Part shown: positions 7,787 through 16,207 of the stretch, one piece after another | How the letters are laid out: each line of letters begins with the position of its first letter | Numbering within the stretch: the first letter of the stretch is position 1 | NCBI GenBank assembly: GCA_018830325.1 | Contig: JAHJSQ010000058.1 | Coordinates: 1-38,040, forward strand | Direction: 5' to 3' | DNA: 38,040 nt | Origin: Gammaproteobacteria bacterium | GTDB lineage: Bacteria; Pseudomonadota; Gammaproteobacteria; Methylococcales; Methylomonadaceae | Made by a program: the position numbers and the translations under genes | Notes under the pieces: generated by a model | Told to the model about the DNA's origin: nothing | Seen by the model: the letters and a program-made list of their open reading frames with translations, nothing else | Databases searched by the model: none

Positions 7787-7835
7787 CTATTAATAGACAT
7801 AATCATAAAATACGTCTATATATGCGCTTTGTCAA
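7787..7835 (-). promoter_or_regulatory. RES/Xre promoter and candidate operator
   Basis: On the reverse strand TTGACA (7830-7835), a 17-base spacer and TATTTT (7807-7812) form a good sigma70-type promoter for the antitoxin gene. An inverted repeat TAGACATA...TACGTCTA (7794-7818, one mismatch between arms) covers the -10 box, and a second perfect palindrome CTATTAATAG lies at 7787-7796. The position fits binding by the Xre antitoxin; binding itself is inferred. Confidence 0.6.
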
Positions 7836-7860
7836 TCATATCCGACTGCACAAAAAATAA

Positions 7861-8220
7861 CCTGATTAGCAAGTTTCTTCAGCTAAAGCCCAAAGATCAG
7901 CATATCCTTAGTAGGACGGGGTTCGCAAACCATGCGCGTCAAGCTAAAAACGGCCAACCCACATCACGCTCTTTCCCAAGCTCCAGCTTGGGAAAGACAC
8001 CTCGGAAGCTCCAGCTTCCTGTGACCGACACAACCTCCGCACACTCTCAGTCAACCCCAACTTGCTCGTTCAATCTTTCTTGATTGCCGGGAAGCTAGAG
8101 CTTCCTGAACAGGTTACCCAAGCTGGAGCTTGGGTAACAGCATATTTTAGTTTTTGCGACTACGACTAGCCCCTGCTCGGACACTTGGCTTCGGTAAGCT
8201 GAAGCATCTTGCTAATCAGG
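7861..8220 (+). mobile_element. 360-bp MITE, copy 1, with 8-bp target duplication
   Basis: Both ends begin with CCTGATTAGCAAG followed by CTTCAGCT-like sequence in inverted orientation (about 24-bp terminal inverted repeats). The element is flanked by perfect 8-bp direct repeats AAAAATAA (7853-7860 and 8221-8228). Inside are nested hairpins: TTTCCCAAGCTCCAGC.../GCTTGGGAAA, GGAAGCTCCAGCTTCC and TTACCCAAGCTGG.../CTTGGGTAA. It has no transposase gene, so it is non-autonomous. An inverted full-length copy of exactly the same length lies at 27931-28290 and an internal fragment at 13893-14075. Confidence 0.9.
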
Positions 8221-8741
8221 AAAAATAATGAGAGACCGCCCTGAGTCATCGGGGCACTAGAGGCCGGTTTTTATGGGTGTAGGCCGGACGAAGAAAGGCT
8301 GTGGGCCAGACCTTACATTTGACATCCAGACCTTGCACTTCAATTTTTAGTGTTCAGCGACAACTATCTTGATACAAGGGGGCTGTTCTAGTCGAAACCC
8401 CGGTTTCTCGGAAACCAACGAAATAATGCAAAATCAAAGCCCTTGCTGTGATCCGCTTAGTCAAATAAGTGAAACTGTGAAGGGCGAGTGCCATAAGGAT
8501 TGACCTCAATTTACCGAGTTATTGACGTCGTTTGTTGAATGGGCTATTAATTAGATTATGTTCGCGTTAAAAGTTGGCGCCATCCCGGCTTGGGCCGCCG
8601 GGGCCGCGTCAATTCCTGTCGGGATGACGATTTGATGTTTTTAAGCTATTACCGCATACATCGCTATAAATGAAACATTTTTATCGCTATTCTGGATGAG
8701 TCGTTTTCTTAATTATAACGCTAGAAAAAAGAGGGTTTACC
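8221..8741. other. Gene-free stretch with repeat remnants
   Basis: No supportable gene. It holds the second copy of the 4161-type repeat (8409-8505) and, at 8556-8576, TTATGTTCGCGTTAAAAGTTG, which matches one terminal repeat of the 24.47-24.79 kb element but without a partner end. An imperfect inverted repeat GCCATCCCGGC...GTCGGGATG follows immediately. Confidence 0.5.
8409..8505 (+). repeat. Diverged repeat, copy 2 (partner at 4161-4262)
   Basis: Matches the flank and first bases of the group II intron at 4161-4262: CGGAAACCAACGAAATAATG, GTGATCCGC at 8448, then AAGGGCGAGTGCC and AAGGATTGACC. Similarity stops after TTGACC. It may be the 5' remnant of a second, mostly lost intron. Confidence 0.55.
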
Positions 8742-9182
8742 ATGCAGCTTCTTGGTCAAAACTATTGGGGTGGTGTTTGCGGGTTCGTCTCCGTAATTCA
8801 TGGAATACTACTATCGAAAAATGACGGCGATGCTCTGAATGGACTGAGTCAGGACGAACTGGAATATAACCTGGGGCTGTCTATATTGGCTTTTCTAAAA
8901 TATGTTAAGTTGAGTAAACCGGAGATTGCGGATGAACTGGTTAGGTTCACTCGGGCGTTCGGAGGCGTTCATGCCAACAAGACCATTGACACTCTGATCC
9001 TAGAGTGCCAAAAATCAGTCAATGCGATCAAGTTGAGTGGCGGTACTAAAGGAGCAAAGGCAACCGAAGCCGGCTACATGTATAACTGGGGGGCCAAGAC
9101 CCAAATGACGATAAGCCCCGACCGCCCCTATGAAGGCATGCCCAACCACAACTATTTAGTTCATGTGCTGAAACTAGGCTGA
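8742..9182 (+). CDS. Orphan protein, possible papain-fold cysteine protease
   Basis: A 146-aa protein of no family I can name, with a good ribosome site (AGAGGGTTTACC) before the ATG. The N-terminus LGQNYWGGVCGFVSVIHGIL places Gln6 seven residues before Cys13 in a small-residue turn leading into a hydrophobic helix, as in papain-like proteases (Q...C at the helix start). The C-terminus reads MPNHNYLVHVLKLG, with His136 before a hydrophobic strand as in the catalytic His motif (NHAV-type). An Asn/Asp third residue cannot be assigned. There is no signal peptide or transmembrane segment. It sits alone in the accessory region. The protease reading is an inference from motif order. Confidence 0.55.
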   Translation: MQLLGQNYWGGVCGFVSVIHGILLSKNDGDALNGLSQDELEYNLGLSILAFLKYVKLSKPEIADELVRFTRAFGGVHANKTIDTLILECQKSVNAIKLSGGTKGAKATEAGYMYNWGAKTQMTISPDRPYEGMPNHNYLVHVLKLG

Positions 9183-9277
9183 TAACATGGGCTAAACTAT
9201 TGCGAAAGGAGGCGGCAGATTTTGAAATTTGCATATTATTGACTATGACAAGTTAATGGGTGTTCCCTAATTCGACC

Positions 9278-10066
9278 CTATGCTGCCAAGGTATGACTGG
9301 AACCTTCCTGACGCGATTTAAGTGCTGTTTTCCAGAAGAAAATGAGCCCCAATGTCAACATTAAGATAGTCGACGGTTCCGGTACGCTTTGCGTGTTGCC
9401 CGTTGACGGCGGCGTTGTACCCTTTAAATTGACGACTTTAAAATAATCGTTACCCATACCGAGATAACCGCCCGGACTATTGCTCGAAGGGGCGCTACCT
9501 AACGCACTGTTGTAGGCACTGATCAGCCAATAGCTGGAAGAAACGGCCGCCTCGTTGATTGCTTTGGCGGTATTCGTGACTAAGTCGGCGTAATGACCTA
9601 TCAGCGTCCATCCGGAAGACAATAAACCCCCTGCAGAATTACCAAGCAAACTGGATGGAGCTCCGGCTCCGGTATAGGCCAATACCGAGATATCGGCATC
9701 GTAGTATTTCCAGCCGATAGAAATGGATTGTAGCGTTACGTTTTCGCTGAACGAAAACAGTGCGATGTCGACGCCATTATTATTATCGACCGAATGATTA
9801 GGCGATCCGCTGTCTTTTGTACTGATTACGCCTAAACCGCTACCGTTCCAGTAAGCCGTTGTTGCGTCTCGGAAAGTGGTATTTGAATTCCCTGTCGATG
9901 AAAAAGCCGTAACGCCCGCCGAGACACCGTCCCCGTTGAACGTGCAACCGCCGCTGCCGCATTGGCTCTGCGACGACGTTATGGTAAAAGAAGCCGTAGC
10001 TTGTGCCGTTACCGGCAAGGCTGTCGCTACGGACAGAAAAAGTGCCGCAGAATAAATTTTCAACAT
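9278..10066 (-). CDS. PEP-CTERM surface/exported protein
   Basis: A 262-aa exported protein with a signal peptide (MLKIYSAALFLSVATALPVTAQA) and a C-terminal PEP-CTERM sorting signal: VPEPST at about 228-233, a hydrophobic helix (ILMLTLGLIFFW), then basic KTALKSR. Exosortase recognises such signals; no exosortase is in the window. The body is rich in Ser, Gly, Asn and Thr. The ribosome site AAGGGG before the ATG at 10066 selects this start over the longer frame to 10108. Ten residues (QEGSSHTLAA) follow the basic cluster, longer than the usual short tail. It lies downstream of the TPR gene of the same system on the same strand, about 110 nt away. Confidence 0.88.
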   Translation of the reverse strand: MLKIYSAALFLSVATALPVTAQATASFTITSSQSQCGSGGCTFNGDGVSAGVTAFSSTGNSNTTFRDATTAYWNGSGLGVISTKDSGSPNHSVDNNNGVDIALFSFSENVTLQSISIGWKYYDADISVLAYTGAGAPSSLLGNSAGGLLSSGWTLIGHYADLVTNTAKAINEAAVSSSYWLISAYNSALGSAPSSNSPGGYLGMGNDYFKVVNLKGTTPPSTGNTQSVPEPSTILMLTLGLIFFWKTALKSRQEGSSHTLAA

Positions 10067-10177
10067 ATATTTTTCCCCTTGATTGGCTGAATGATTGAAT
10101 TTGGACACTTTTTATCACGAACCGGATATCACTGCTATTGTACGATGGTACGAAATTTGTTTAATCCGCTTAATGTA

Positions 10178-12976
10178 TCATCGGCCGATCTTATCCCTTA
10201 ATGCTTTCGCGTCTTCGATGCCGTTGAATGTTTGCCCCGCGTTTATTGCAGTTTCAAACTCCGCTTTTGCCTCGTCGAGCCGGCCCAGACGATAAAGCGC
10301 TACGCCGATGTGATAGCGAATTTCCGGATCTTCGGATGCCCTGGAGTGGGCGTTGCGCAAATAATTCAAGCCCTTTTCGATTTGTCCTTCGTGGACCAAG
10401 ATCCATCCCAGTGTATCGTTGACGCTGGCAAGCTCGGGCGCCAATTCGCGCGCGCGCTCGGCAACGCGTAAAGCATTTCTGTCGTTTTGCTGAAAATAAA
10501 TGTAAGCCAGATTGTTCATTAAGGACGCGTCGTTCGGGTAAATCGTCGACAATCGTTCAAAATGCTGTTGTGCTTCGTGCCATTTGTTTCTATGTAAAAA
10601 CTCTTCGGCCAAGGCGGCAATCGCCGCATGGTCGTCCGGCCGGTCGCCTGTCCAAGATTTCAACAATTCGAATGCGTCGTTATTTTGTCCTGCCTGTTTG
10701 TAAGCAAAGTACAGCTTCATCAAATGATCGATATTCTTTTCTTTGCCGAAAGCCGTTCGATAGTGCTGCAAAGCACCGGTATAATTTTGTTCGCGCCTTT
10801 GGATATCGCCCATTAACCGGTATCCGTGGGCTTTTTCGGGATATTTTTCAACCAATTCCTGTGCCAAATTTAGAGCCAAAAGCGGATTACCGTAATTCAA
10901 TTGCAATTCGGCTAGTCTAATTCGTGAGGGTACATGGGCTTCATCACTCAAAACGGCATTTTTAAGGGATTCGATGGCGTTTAGATAATCTTCGGCGGCA
11001 ATCTGGAGGTTTGCGATGTCATAGAGCCGTTCCGCATGAAATCCGGCGTTCCTGGCCATCCGTTCGAAAATCACGGCCGCCTGTTTATTATTGCCCGACG
11101 ACAGGTATGCTTGTCCAAGCGCACCGAGTATGCCTGCGTCCTCAGGTGCTAAAGCTAAAGCTCCCCTGGCAACTTGTACCGCCTCGGAATACTTCTGCTG
11201 TTTTAATTTTAAATCGATTTGCGCTAAAAAAACCGGCACCGATTTGGCGTTGATTTTTTTGGCTTCCGTCAACACACGTTCCGCTTCATCATAATTCGAG
11301 GTATTACCGAGTACTCTGGCCAATTCAATCATGACGGCTTGATTTTGCGGGTATTTGCTGTGCAATTCAGACAATCGGCGTTCAGCTTTGTCGAATTTTT
11401 TTTCAGCCGAATCCAATTTGCCTAGGTTGAATTGTGCGGGAAGGAATTGGGAGTTAATCTCCGCCGCCTTTTCAAAACTGTTCCGGGCTTCGGTCAATTG
11501 TCCCGCAGCCGCCTGAACGATGCCAAGCATGTTCAATATCGTGAGATTTTCAGGTTCTTTGAGATGCAACTGTCGTGCGAGAGCCATTCCTTTGCCGGTT
11601 TCGCCCCTTTTGACGTAGAGAATTAGCAGAGGCAAACCGGCTGTACCGGACACGGGGTTAGCCGCGAAATCGCGTTCCAGTTCTTCAATACCCTGGTTTT
11701 CTTGACCCAAAGCAAGCCATGCCAGCCCCAAATCAGTCCGTCCGCCCTCAACGTGCGAGGTGTTTTCGGACGCTAGGTTGAGCATCTCTGTTGCTTTGTC
11801 GTAACGGCCCAATTTCATATAGGCTTCGGCAAGGATCAACGATAGCCGGAAATCTTTGTGCGCGTGCGGTATCACCGGATTCAGCAGTTCGATGACTTTG
11901 TCCGGAGCGTTTTTCGACAGGAGCATCGTTCCGAGCAATTTGTAGACGCCGGGATGATCCGGAAAACGATCGATATAGTTTTTTGCGAAAACGGACGCTT
12001 GTTCGAACCGGTTTAGGCTGTAATTGACCAAGGCTGAAAGTAGTAAGCTTTGCGAGTGTTGTAGTAAAAATTCCTGTTTGATCTGACTCAAAATGTCGTC
12101 GGCTTCCTCCAGAGACTTAGCTGCTTCATCTACTTTACCGTTACGCGCCAATACAACGGAAAGTAAATAGGCCGCTTTGGGTTCGAAAGGATACGTTTTC
12201 CTAACGAATAGAAGATCGGACTCGGCTTGTCCGTCTTTTTTCTGGTCCATGAAAATTCCGATACGGGCCAGACGGGCGTCGAGATGTTCGGGATCAATGC
12301 TCAACGCTTTGTCGTAATCGGCGACCGCAGCATTCAATTCGCCTTTGGCATGTTTGATGGATGCTTTGATATACCAAGTACCGGCATTACCGGGTTCCAT
12401 CAAGGTAGCCTGATCGGCAAACAATGATGCTTCTTGAAAATCGTTTTTGCGGAGCAGGGCATTGGCTCTACCTATTGATGGGGCAACCGATGCAGGGTTT
12501 TTTCGAGCTGCCGTATTATATTCTTCAATTGCATTGTCGATCAGGCCGAGTTGCAAATAGGCGTCGCCGCGGAATACGTAAAGTTCGGATTGAACCGATT
12601 GACTGTAATGCTCGGGATCGATTTCATTGATTAGTTGACTGTATTTGATTTGGTAAAGATACAATTGCGCCAGATGCCGGACAAGCAGCGATTTGTCGGC
12701 CCCAAGCTTCATTGCTCGAGATAAAGCGACTTCGGCGCCGGCAAGATCTTTTTCCCGCAAATAAGCTTCGCCCAATAAAATATGTGCCGATACGTAATCA
12801 GGATGATGCTGAAGAGCATTTTTTAAATGAATGATGGCTGTCTTGACTTCACCATTACGATACGCAACAACCGCCTTTTCATAATCTTGACCGGCTTGAT
12901 CAGAAATCGCCAAGGCTCCGGCCGAGTATAACAATACCGGCAAGACGATCAGACTCGATGCGAATTTTTTCATCAT
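10178..12976 (-). CDS. prsT: PrsT-like TPR protein of the PEP-CTERM/exosortase system
   Basis: About 932 aa made almost entirely of tetratricopeptide repeats (many A...Y/L...G/A...A...P-spaced units, e.g. LGQAYLSSGNNKQAAVIFER), after a signal peptide (MKKFASSLIVLPVLLYSAGALA). Length, composition and repeat layout match the PEP-CTERM-system TPR protein PrsT (TIGR02917). Many PrsT proteins are lipoproteins; here no lipobox Cys is visible and cleavage after ALA by signal peptidase I looks likely. The frame is open to 13117; MNTLSN at 13027 is another candidate start, but MMKKFASS at 12976 gives a normal signal peptide. The PEP-CTERM gene directly downstream supports the assignment. Confidence 0.82.
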   Translation of the reverse strand: MMKKFASSLIVLPVLLYSAGALAISDQAGQDYEKAVVAYRNGEVKTAIIHLKNALQHHPDYVSAHILLGEAYLREKDLAGAEVALSRAMKLGADKSLLVRHLAQLYLYQIKYSQLINEIDPEHYSQSVQSELYVFRGDAYLQLGLIDNAIEEYNTAARKNPASVAPSIGRANALLRKNDFQEASLFADQATLMEPGNAGTWYIKASIKHAKGELNAAVADYDKALSIDPEHLDARLARIGIFMDQKKDGQAESDLLFVRKTYPFEPKAAYLLSVVLARNGKVDEAAKSLEEADDILSQIKQEFLLQHSQSLLLSALVNYSLNRFEQASVFAKNYIDRFPDHPGVYKLLGTMLLSKNAPDKVIELLNPVIPHAHKDFRLSLILAEAYMKLGRYDKATEMLNLASENTSHVEGGRTDLGLAWLALGQENQGIEELERDFAANPVSGTAGLPLLILYVKRGETGKGMALARQLHLKEPENLTILNMLGIVQAAAGQLTEARNSFEKAAEINSQFLPAQFNLGKLDSAEKKFDKAERRLSELHSKYPQNQAVMIELARVLGNTSNYDEAERVLTEAKKINAKSVPVFLAQIDLKLKQQKYSEAVQVARGALALAPEDAGILGALGQAYLSSGNNKQAAVIFERMARNAGFHAERLYDIANLQIAAEDYLNAIESLKNAVLSDEAHVPSRIRLAELQLNYGNPLLALNLAQELVEKYPEKAHGYRLMGDIQRREQNYTGALQHYRTAFGKEKNIDHLMKLYFAYKQAGQNNDAFELLKSWTGDRPDDHAAIAALAEEFLHRNKWHEAQQHFERLSTIYPNDASLMNNLAYIYFQQNDRNALRVAERARELAPELASVNDTLGWILVHEGQIEKGLNYLRNAHSRASEDPEIRYHIGVALYRLGRLDEAKAEFETAINAGQTFNGIEDAKALRDKIGR

Positions 12977-13117
12977 AATTGCTGTTAGACGGCAGGTTCT
13001 GATAAATAAATTGCTTAATGTATTCATTGTTTTGTATTCCGACGATAGAAAAAAGAAATCGTTTAACTCGCTAAGCTTATAGGAACATAGCGAATCCATG
13101 CCGCTTGGCAGTGCCAT

Positions 13118-13892
13118 ATTTCCGCCGCGCCGGTTTCATTCAAAGATCGCGCGAACCCGACTACCATGTGATAATTAAGCATAAGAATCCATAGTGTATC
13201 GCAAATAGCGGAAATTCAACTTTCCTGAAGCCCGTGGCTTTCGAATGGGCAATGGATATTCCCGATGTACCGAGTGAAATCAATATGCTGTAGGTTCGGT
13301 GTGAATGTTTTAATTCAACGTTTGCGACTTTCACTCCCCAAGGGATAACGATTGTTTGGCATGTCGTCCACACGGCTTCATACACGATTGCCGTACCGGA
13401 AGCGGACGTACATTAGGCGCGCGTCTGCCGCCTGCGAAATCGTCGAGTATCGCGGCCTCCGCTCCGTGTCGAGATGGCCGATATAGCGGTATCAACTGTT
13501 GCTGTCCGGCTCTATGATGAGATGCTGAGGAATTATCCGGGTATCGATTTCTCTCTTGAACAATATACGATTGAAAGGCAATCCGTCTCTACCTGCCCAC
13601 GCCCGCGCATCCTCTGGGTATGAAAGGATCGTGAGTACTCGTCAAGACTGTAAAAACTTCAAATTCTTGTCCGGCGATAGAAGCGAAGCGGATGACTTGT
13701 TTGCATATTACGAAGGTTTTTCCGAATATGACCTTGGATCGCTTGGGCAGGGTGCCGTTAATAAAGTCTGCTTGCTCAATCAGAAATTCATCTTCATGCA
13801 TTTGATGGGTCTGGCTACTGACAGGTATGCCAACAAAGTCATCAAAGGACAGGGTGTCTTTGAATACTGATATAGGTCGTTGCTTGCTTTGT
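13118..13892. other. Intergenic stretch with no firm gene
   Basis: Only weak ORFs. The best is a 104-aa frame at 13556-13870 (TTG start, no ribosome site), whose sequence I do not recognise; the reverse 74-aa frame at 13161-13385 is no better. The region may hold gene debris, since the following segment is a MITE fragment fused to a gene fragment. Confidence 0.4.
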
Positions 13893-14075
13893 TATGCAGT
13901 TACCCAAGCTCCAGCTTGGGTAACCTGTTCAGAAAGCTCTAGCTTCCCGACTATCAAGGACGATTGAACGAGCAAGCCGGGGTTGATTTAGAATTGCGGG
14001 GGTTGTGTCGGTCTCAGGAAGCCTGAGCTTCCGGAGTGTCTTTCCCAAGCTGGAGCTTGGGAAAGAGCGTGATGT
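13893..14075 (-). mobile_element. Internal fragment of the 360-bp MITE (copy 3)
   Basis: Matches the central part of the 27931-28290 copy in the same orientation: TTACCCAAGCTCCAGCTTGG, AACCTGTTCAG, GTTGTGTCGGTCTCAGGAAG and TTTCCCAAGCTGGAGCTTGG through GAGCGTGATGT. Neither CCTGATTAGCAAG end is present, so both termini are lost. It abuts the methyltransferase fragment. Confidence 0.8.
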
Positions 14076-14266
14076 ATATTTCAGTTATGCTGATTCTTCT
14101 GGGAGGGGTGTTGTGTTTTAGTGCACCCGGGCAGTTCGTTTATACCGTTATCCTGGCTGTCGGTTTTCATCTTAGGGTCGTATTCGGCGAGGAGCCGTTA
14201 TTGGCGCGAAAGTATGGAAAGGAATGGGAGCATTATTCAAGCCCCGTTCCTCGCTGGTTTTACTGA
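14072..14266 (+). pseudogene. C-terminal fragment of an isoprenylcysteine methyltransferase-like protein
   Basis: The frame from 14072 reads MYISVMLILLGGVLCF, then a hydrophobic segment and FGEEPLLARKYGKEWEHYSS..VPRWFY. The last part matches the conserved C-terminus of the small ICMT/PEMT-type membrane methyltransferases (E-E-P-x-L-x-x-x-Y/F-G-x-x-W-x-x-Y...VPRW). Only about 65 residues remain of a family normally around 150-200, and the upstream side is MITE-derived DNA; the frame can be extended into the MITE (to 14036) but that part is not protein-like. Most likely a gene truncated by the repeat insertion or a linked deletion. Confidence 0.7.
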
Positions 14267-14284
14267 AAACCGAGCTTTAACCTA

Positions 14285-14455
14285 GAACATGCATTTCACC
14301 ATGAAGACCATGAAGAATAAGAAGTTAATTCAATAGCTTGTTGAGCGTTCGTATAAAGCTTTCGCTCACCCGATAGCTTGTCGGTGATACTCAGGCATCC
14401 TCTTGAGTTACATAATGAACCATGATTAAACTGCCGATTTTAGGTTTAATGGTGG
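14285..14455. repeat. Dispersed repeat pair with 20.08-20.48 kb
   Basis: Two blocks, CATTTCACCATGAAGACCAT...AAGTTAATTCAATAGCTTG (from about 14290) and CATGATTAAACTGCCGATTT (from about 14419), recur in the same order at about 20080 and 20448. In the other copy they are separated by an inserted element. The rest of 14267-14634 shows no gene. Confidence 0.6.
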
Positions 14456-14634
14456 CGGCCGTCTTGGCAAAGTACACATTTCAGCATCGAATACCAAGTC
14501 ATGGCCTCAGCGACAGGAACGTCAGTTGATATTCAAAACCTATAGCCGTATTTTTGGGAAGAGCGCGGTTATTTTAGTCGAATGATTTTTGTCGCTAGCA
14601 ATATTCCGTGATAATTCGTACCGAGATTTTCGGG

Positions 14635-16059
14635 TTATTGAATGCGTATCGTAGTCATCATCCCGGCTTCTGCGTGTTCGAGAATATGGCAGTGTAGCGC
14701 CCAGAGCCCTTTGTCGATCGGCACCAAGCCGATATCGACCGATTGCTTGGGACCAATCAATACCGTGTCGCGCCAAAAACCTTCCCGTACCGGCCGGTCG
14801 TCGACCGCGATGACTTGGAAGAATTGTCCGTGCAGATGCATCGGATGCAAGCGATAAGAACGATTGGTGAAGCGCAGGCGGTAAAAGCGTTGGGTTTGCA
14901 GTTCTTGCGCGATAGTGTCGTGACCGCTGTGGCCGTCGATGGTCCAGGTAATGCCGTGCTCGCCTCCGCGCATTGCGTTCAGCATGAACTCGTGCGTGAC
15001 CGGGGCGTCGATTGCCGATCGCCAGTCCGGAAAATGCTTGGCCTGGATGGGCTTGAAGGTCGGCGTAGTTACCGCTGCCGTGTCTTCCACTTGTAATATG
15101 GCCAAGTTATTGGCTTTGTTGCCGAAGCTATCCAAAACAGCGAATGTTTTTCCGGCGGCGTTTTTAGGAATGGTCAGGTCCAGATCGATGCGATTGCCGG
15201 GAGCCAAATAAAAATTTTGTAACGTTATGGGGCTTTGGGCCGGCAGACCGTCAACGGCGATAATTTGGGTTTCGATGCCTTCCACGGTGGGCGCGAACAC
15301 GCGACCGTTGGCGGAATTAACCATTCTGATCCGAATGCGTTCGCCGGGTTTTACCGGAATAGACGGTCGGTAATGGCCGTTGATCGTCACAACGTTGCCC
15401 CAGCGCCCATCATGCATCAAGTCATGACCGGTGACGAAGCGGTCGTGAATTTTCGCGCCTTTTTCCAATAGCCAGTCATCCAAGATCCAGGCGAGATCTT
15501 GCGAATATTTCGGCTCGTCCGGGTTTTCGACGATCAATAGTCCTTGCAAGCCGCGTTCGATTTGTTCGGGAGAATTGGCATGTGGATGAAACCAGAACGT
15601 GCCGGCGTCTTTCGGGGTAAATTCATAGGTGAAGCTTGCGCCGGGTTCGATGGCCGGCTGGGTGACGCCCGGCACGCCGTCCATGGCATTCGGCAGTCTT
15701 ATTCCGTGCCAATGAATCGAGGTCGCTTGCGGTAACTTGTTGTGCAACGTCAGCTTGAGCGTTTCGCCCAGGTTGATGCGGATAACGGGGGCAATTTTGC
15801 CGTTATAAGCCCAAACCGTAGTCTGGTAAGGCGGTAGGATTCCCCATTCGGCTTCGGCGGCAATCAGTTCTTGGCTATGGACTTTATTCGAAGGCGAGGC
15901 GGTTTCCGGATAAGAACCGTGAAATTCTTGTTGCAATTGTTCGGTCACCGCTTCGTTATCGACGGATAAAGTCTCTTCGGCATGCGGCAACTCTGCGGTC
16001 AATAGGCTTAGGATGCAACATAACGATAATCGTAGCGAAAACAATAAAGATGATTTCAT
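14635..16059 (-). CDS. Periplasmic multicopper oxidase
   Basis: A 474-aa secreted multicopper oxidase (CueO/CopA/laccase type), which couples oxidation of Cu(I) or phenolic substrates to reduction of O2 to water. A signal peptide covers about residues 1-27. All four copper-binding segments are present: HWHG (116-119), HPHA (158-161), HPMHLHG in the C-terminal cupredoxin, and HCHILEHAEAGM (from 456), with the type 1 Cys457 and a Met axial ligand. There is no Met-rich insert like that of E. coli CueO in the C-terminal domain, so metal versus organic substrate is undecided. It lies 148 nt downstream of the ligase gene of the light-sensing cluster on the same strand; whether it is co-transcribed is not known. 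Confidence 0.9.
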   Translation of the reverse strand: MKSSLLFSLRLSLCCILSLLTAELPHAEETLSVDNEAVTEQLQQEFHGSYPETASPSNKVHSQELIAAEAEWGILPPYQTTVWAYNGKIAPVIRINLGETLKLTLHNKLPQATSIHWHGIRLPNAMDGVPGVTQPAIEPGASFTYEFTPKDAGTFWFHPHANSPEQIERGLQGLLIVENPDEPKYSQDLAWILDDWLLEKGAKIHDRFVTGHDLMHDGRWGNVVTINGHYRPSIPVKPGERIRIRMVNSANGRVFAPTVEGIETQIIAVDGLPAQSPITLQNFYLAPGNRIDLDLTIPKNAAGKTFAVLDSFGNKANNLAILQVEDTAAVTTPTFKPIQAKHFPDWRSAIDAPVTHEFMLNAMRGGEHGITWTIDGHSGHDTIAQELQTQRFYRLRFTNRSYRLHPMHLHGQFFQVIAVDDRPVREGFWRDTVLIGPKQSVDIGLVPIDKGLWALHCHILEHAEAGMMTTIRIQ

Positions 16060-16207
16060 AGTTTTTATTTAGCGGATTTCAGAACGGGACGTTTATCGAG
16101 AGCATTTTACCGCATAAAATCAAGGAAAAAGCGTGGAAAAAGTGGGGCGGGCATTTTTTACACTCATCTCCGATAGGTATATTAAGGAAGTAGGATTAAA
16201 AGAGTAA

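Noticed and set aside
7861-8220. Hairpin-rich MITE considered as a CRISPR-like array or ncRNA gene
   Set aside because: Repeats are inverted palindromes within a transposable unit with target duplications, not regularly spaced direct repeats with unique spacers.
13556-13870. 104-aa ORF starting with TTG
   Set aside because: No ribosome site and no family resemblance; could be gene debris but not supportable as a gene.
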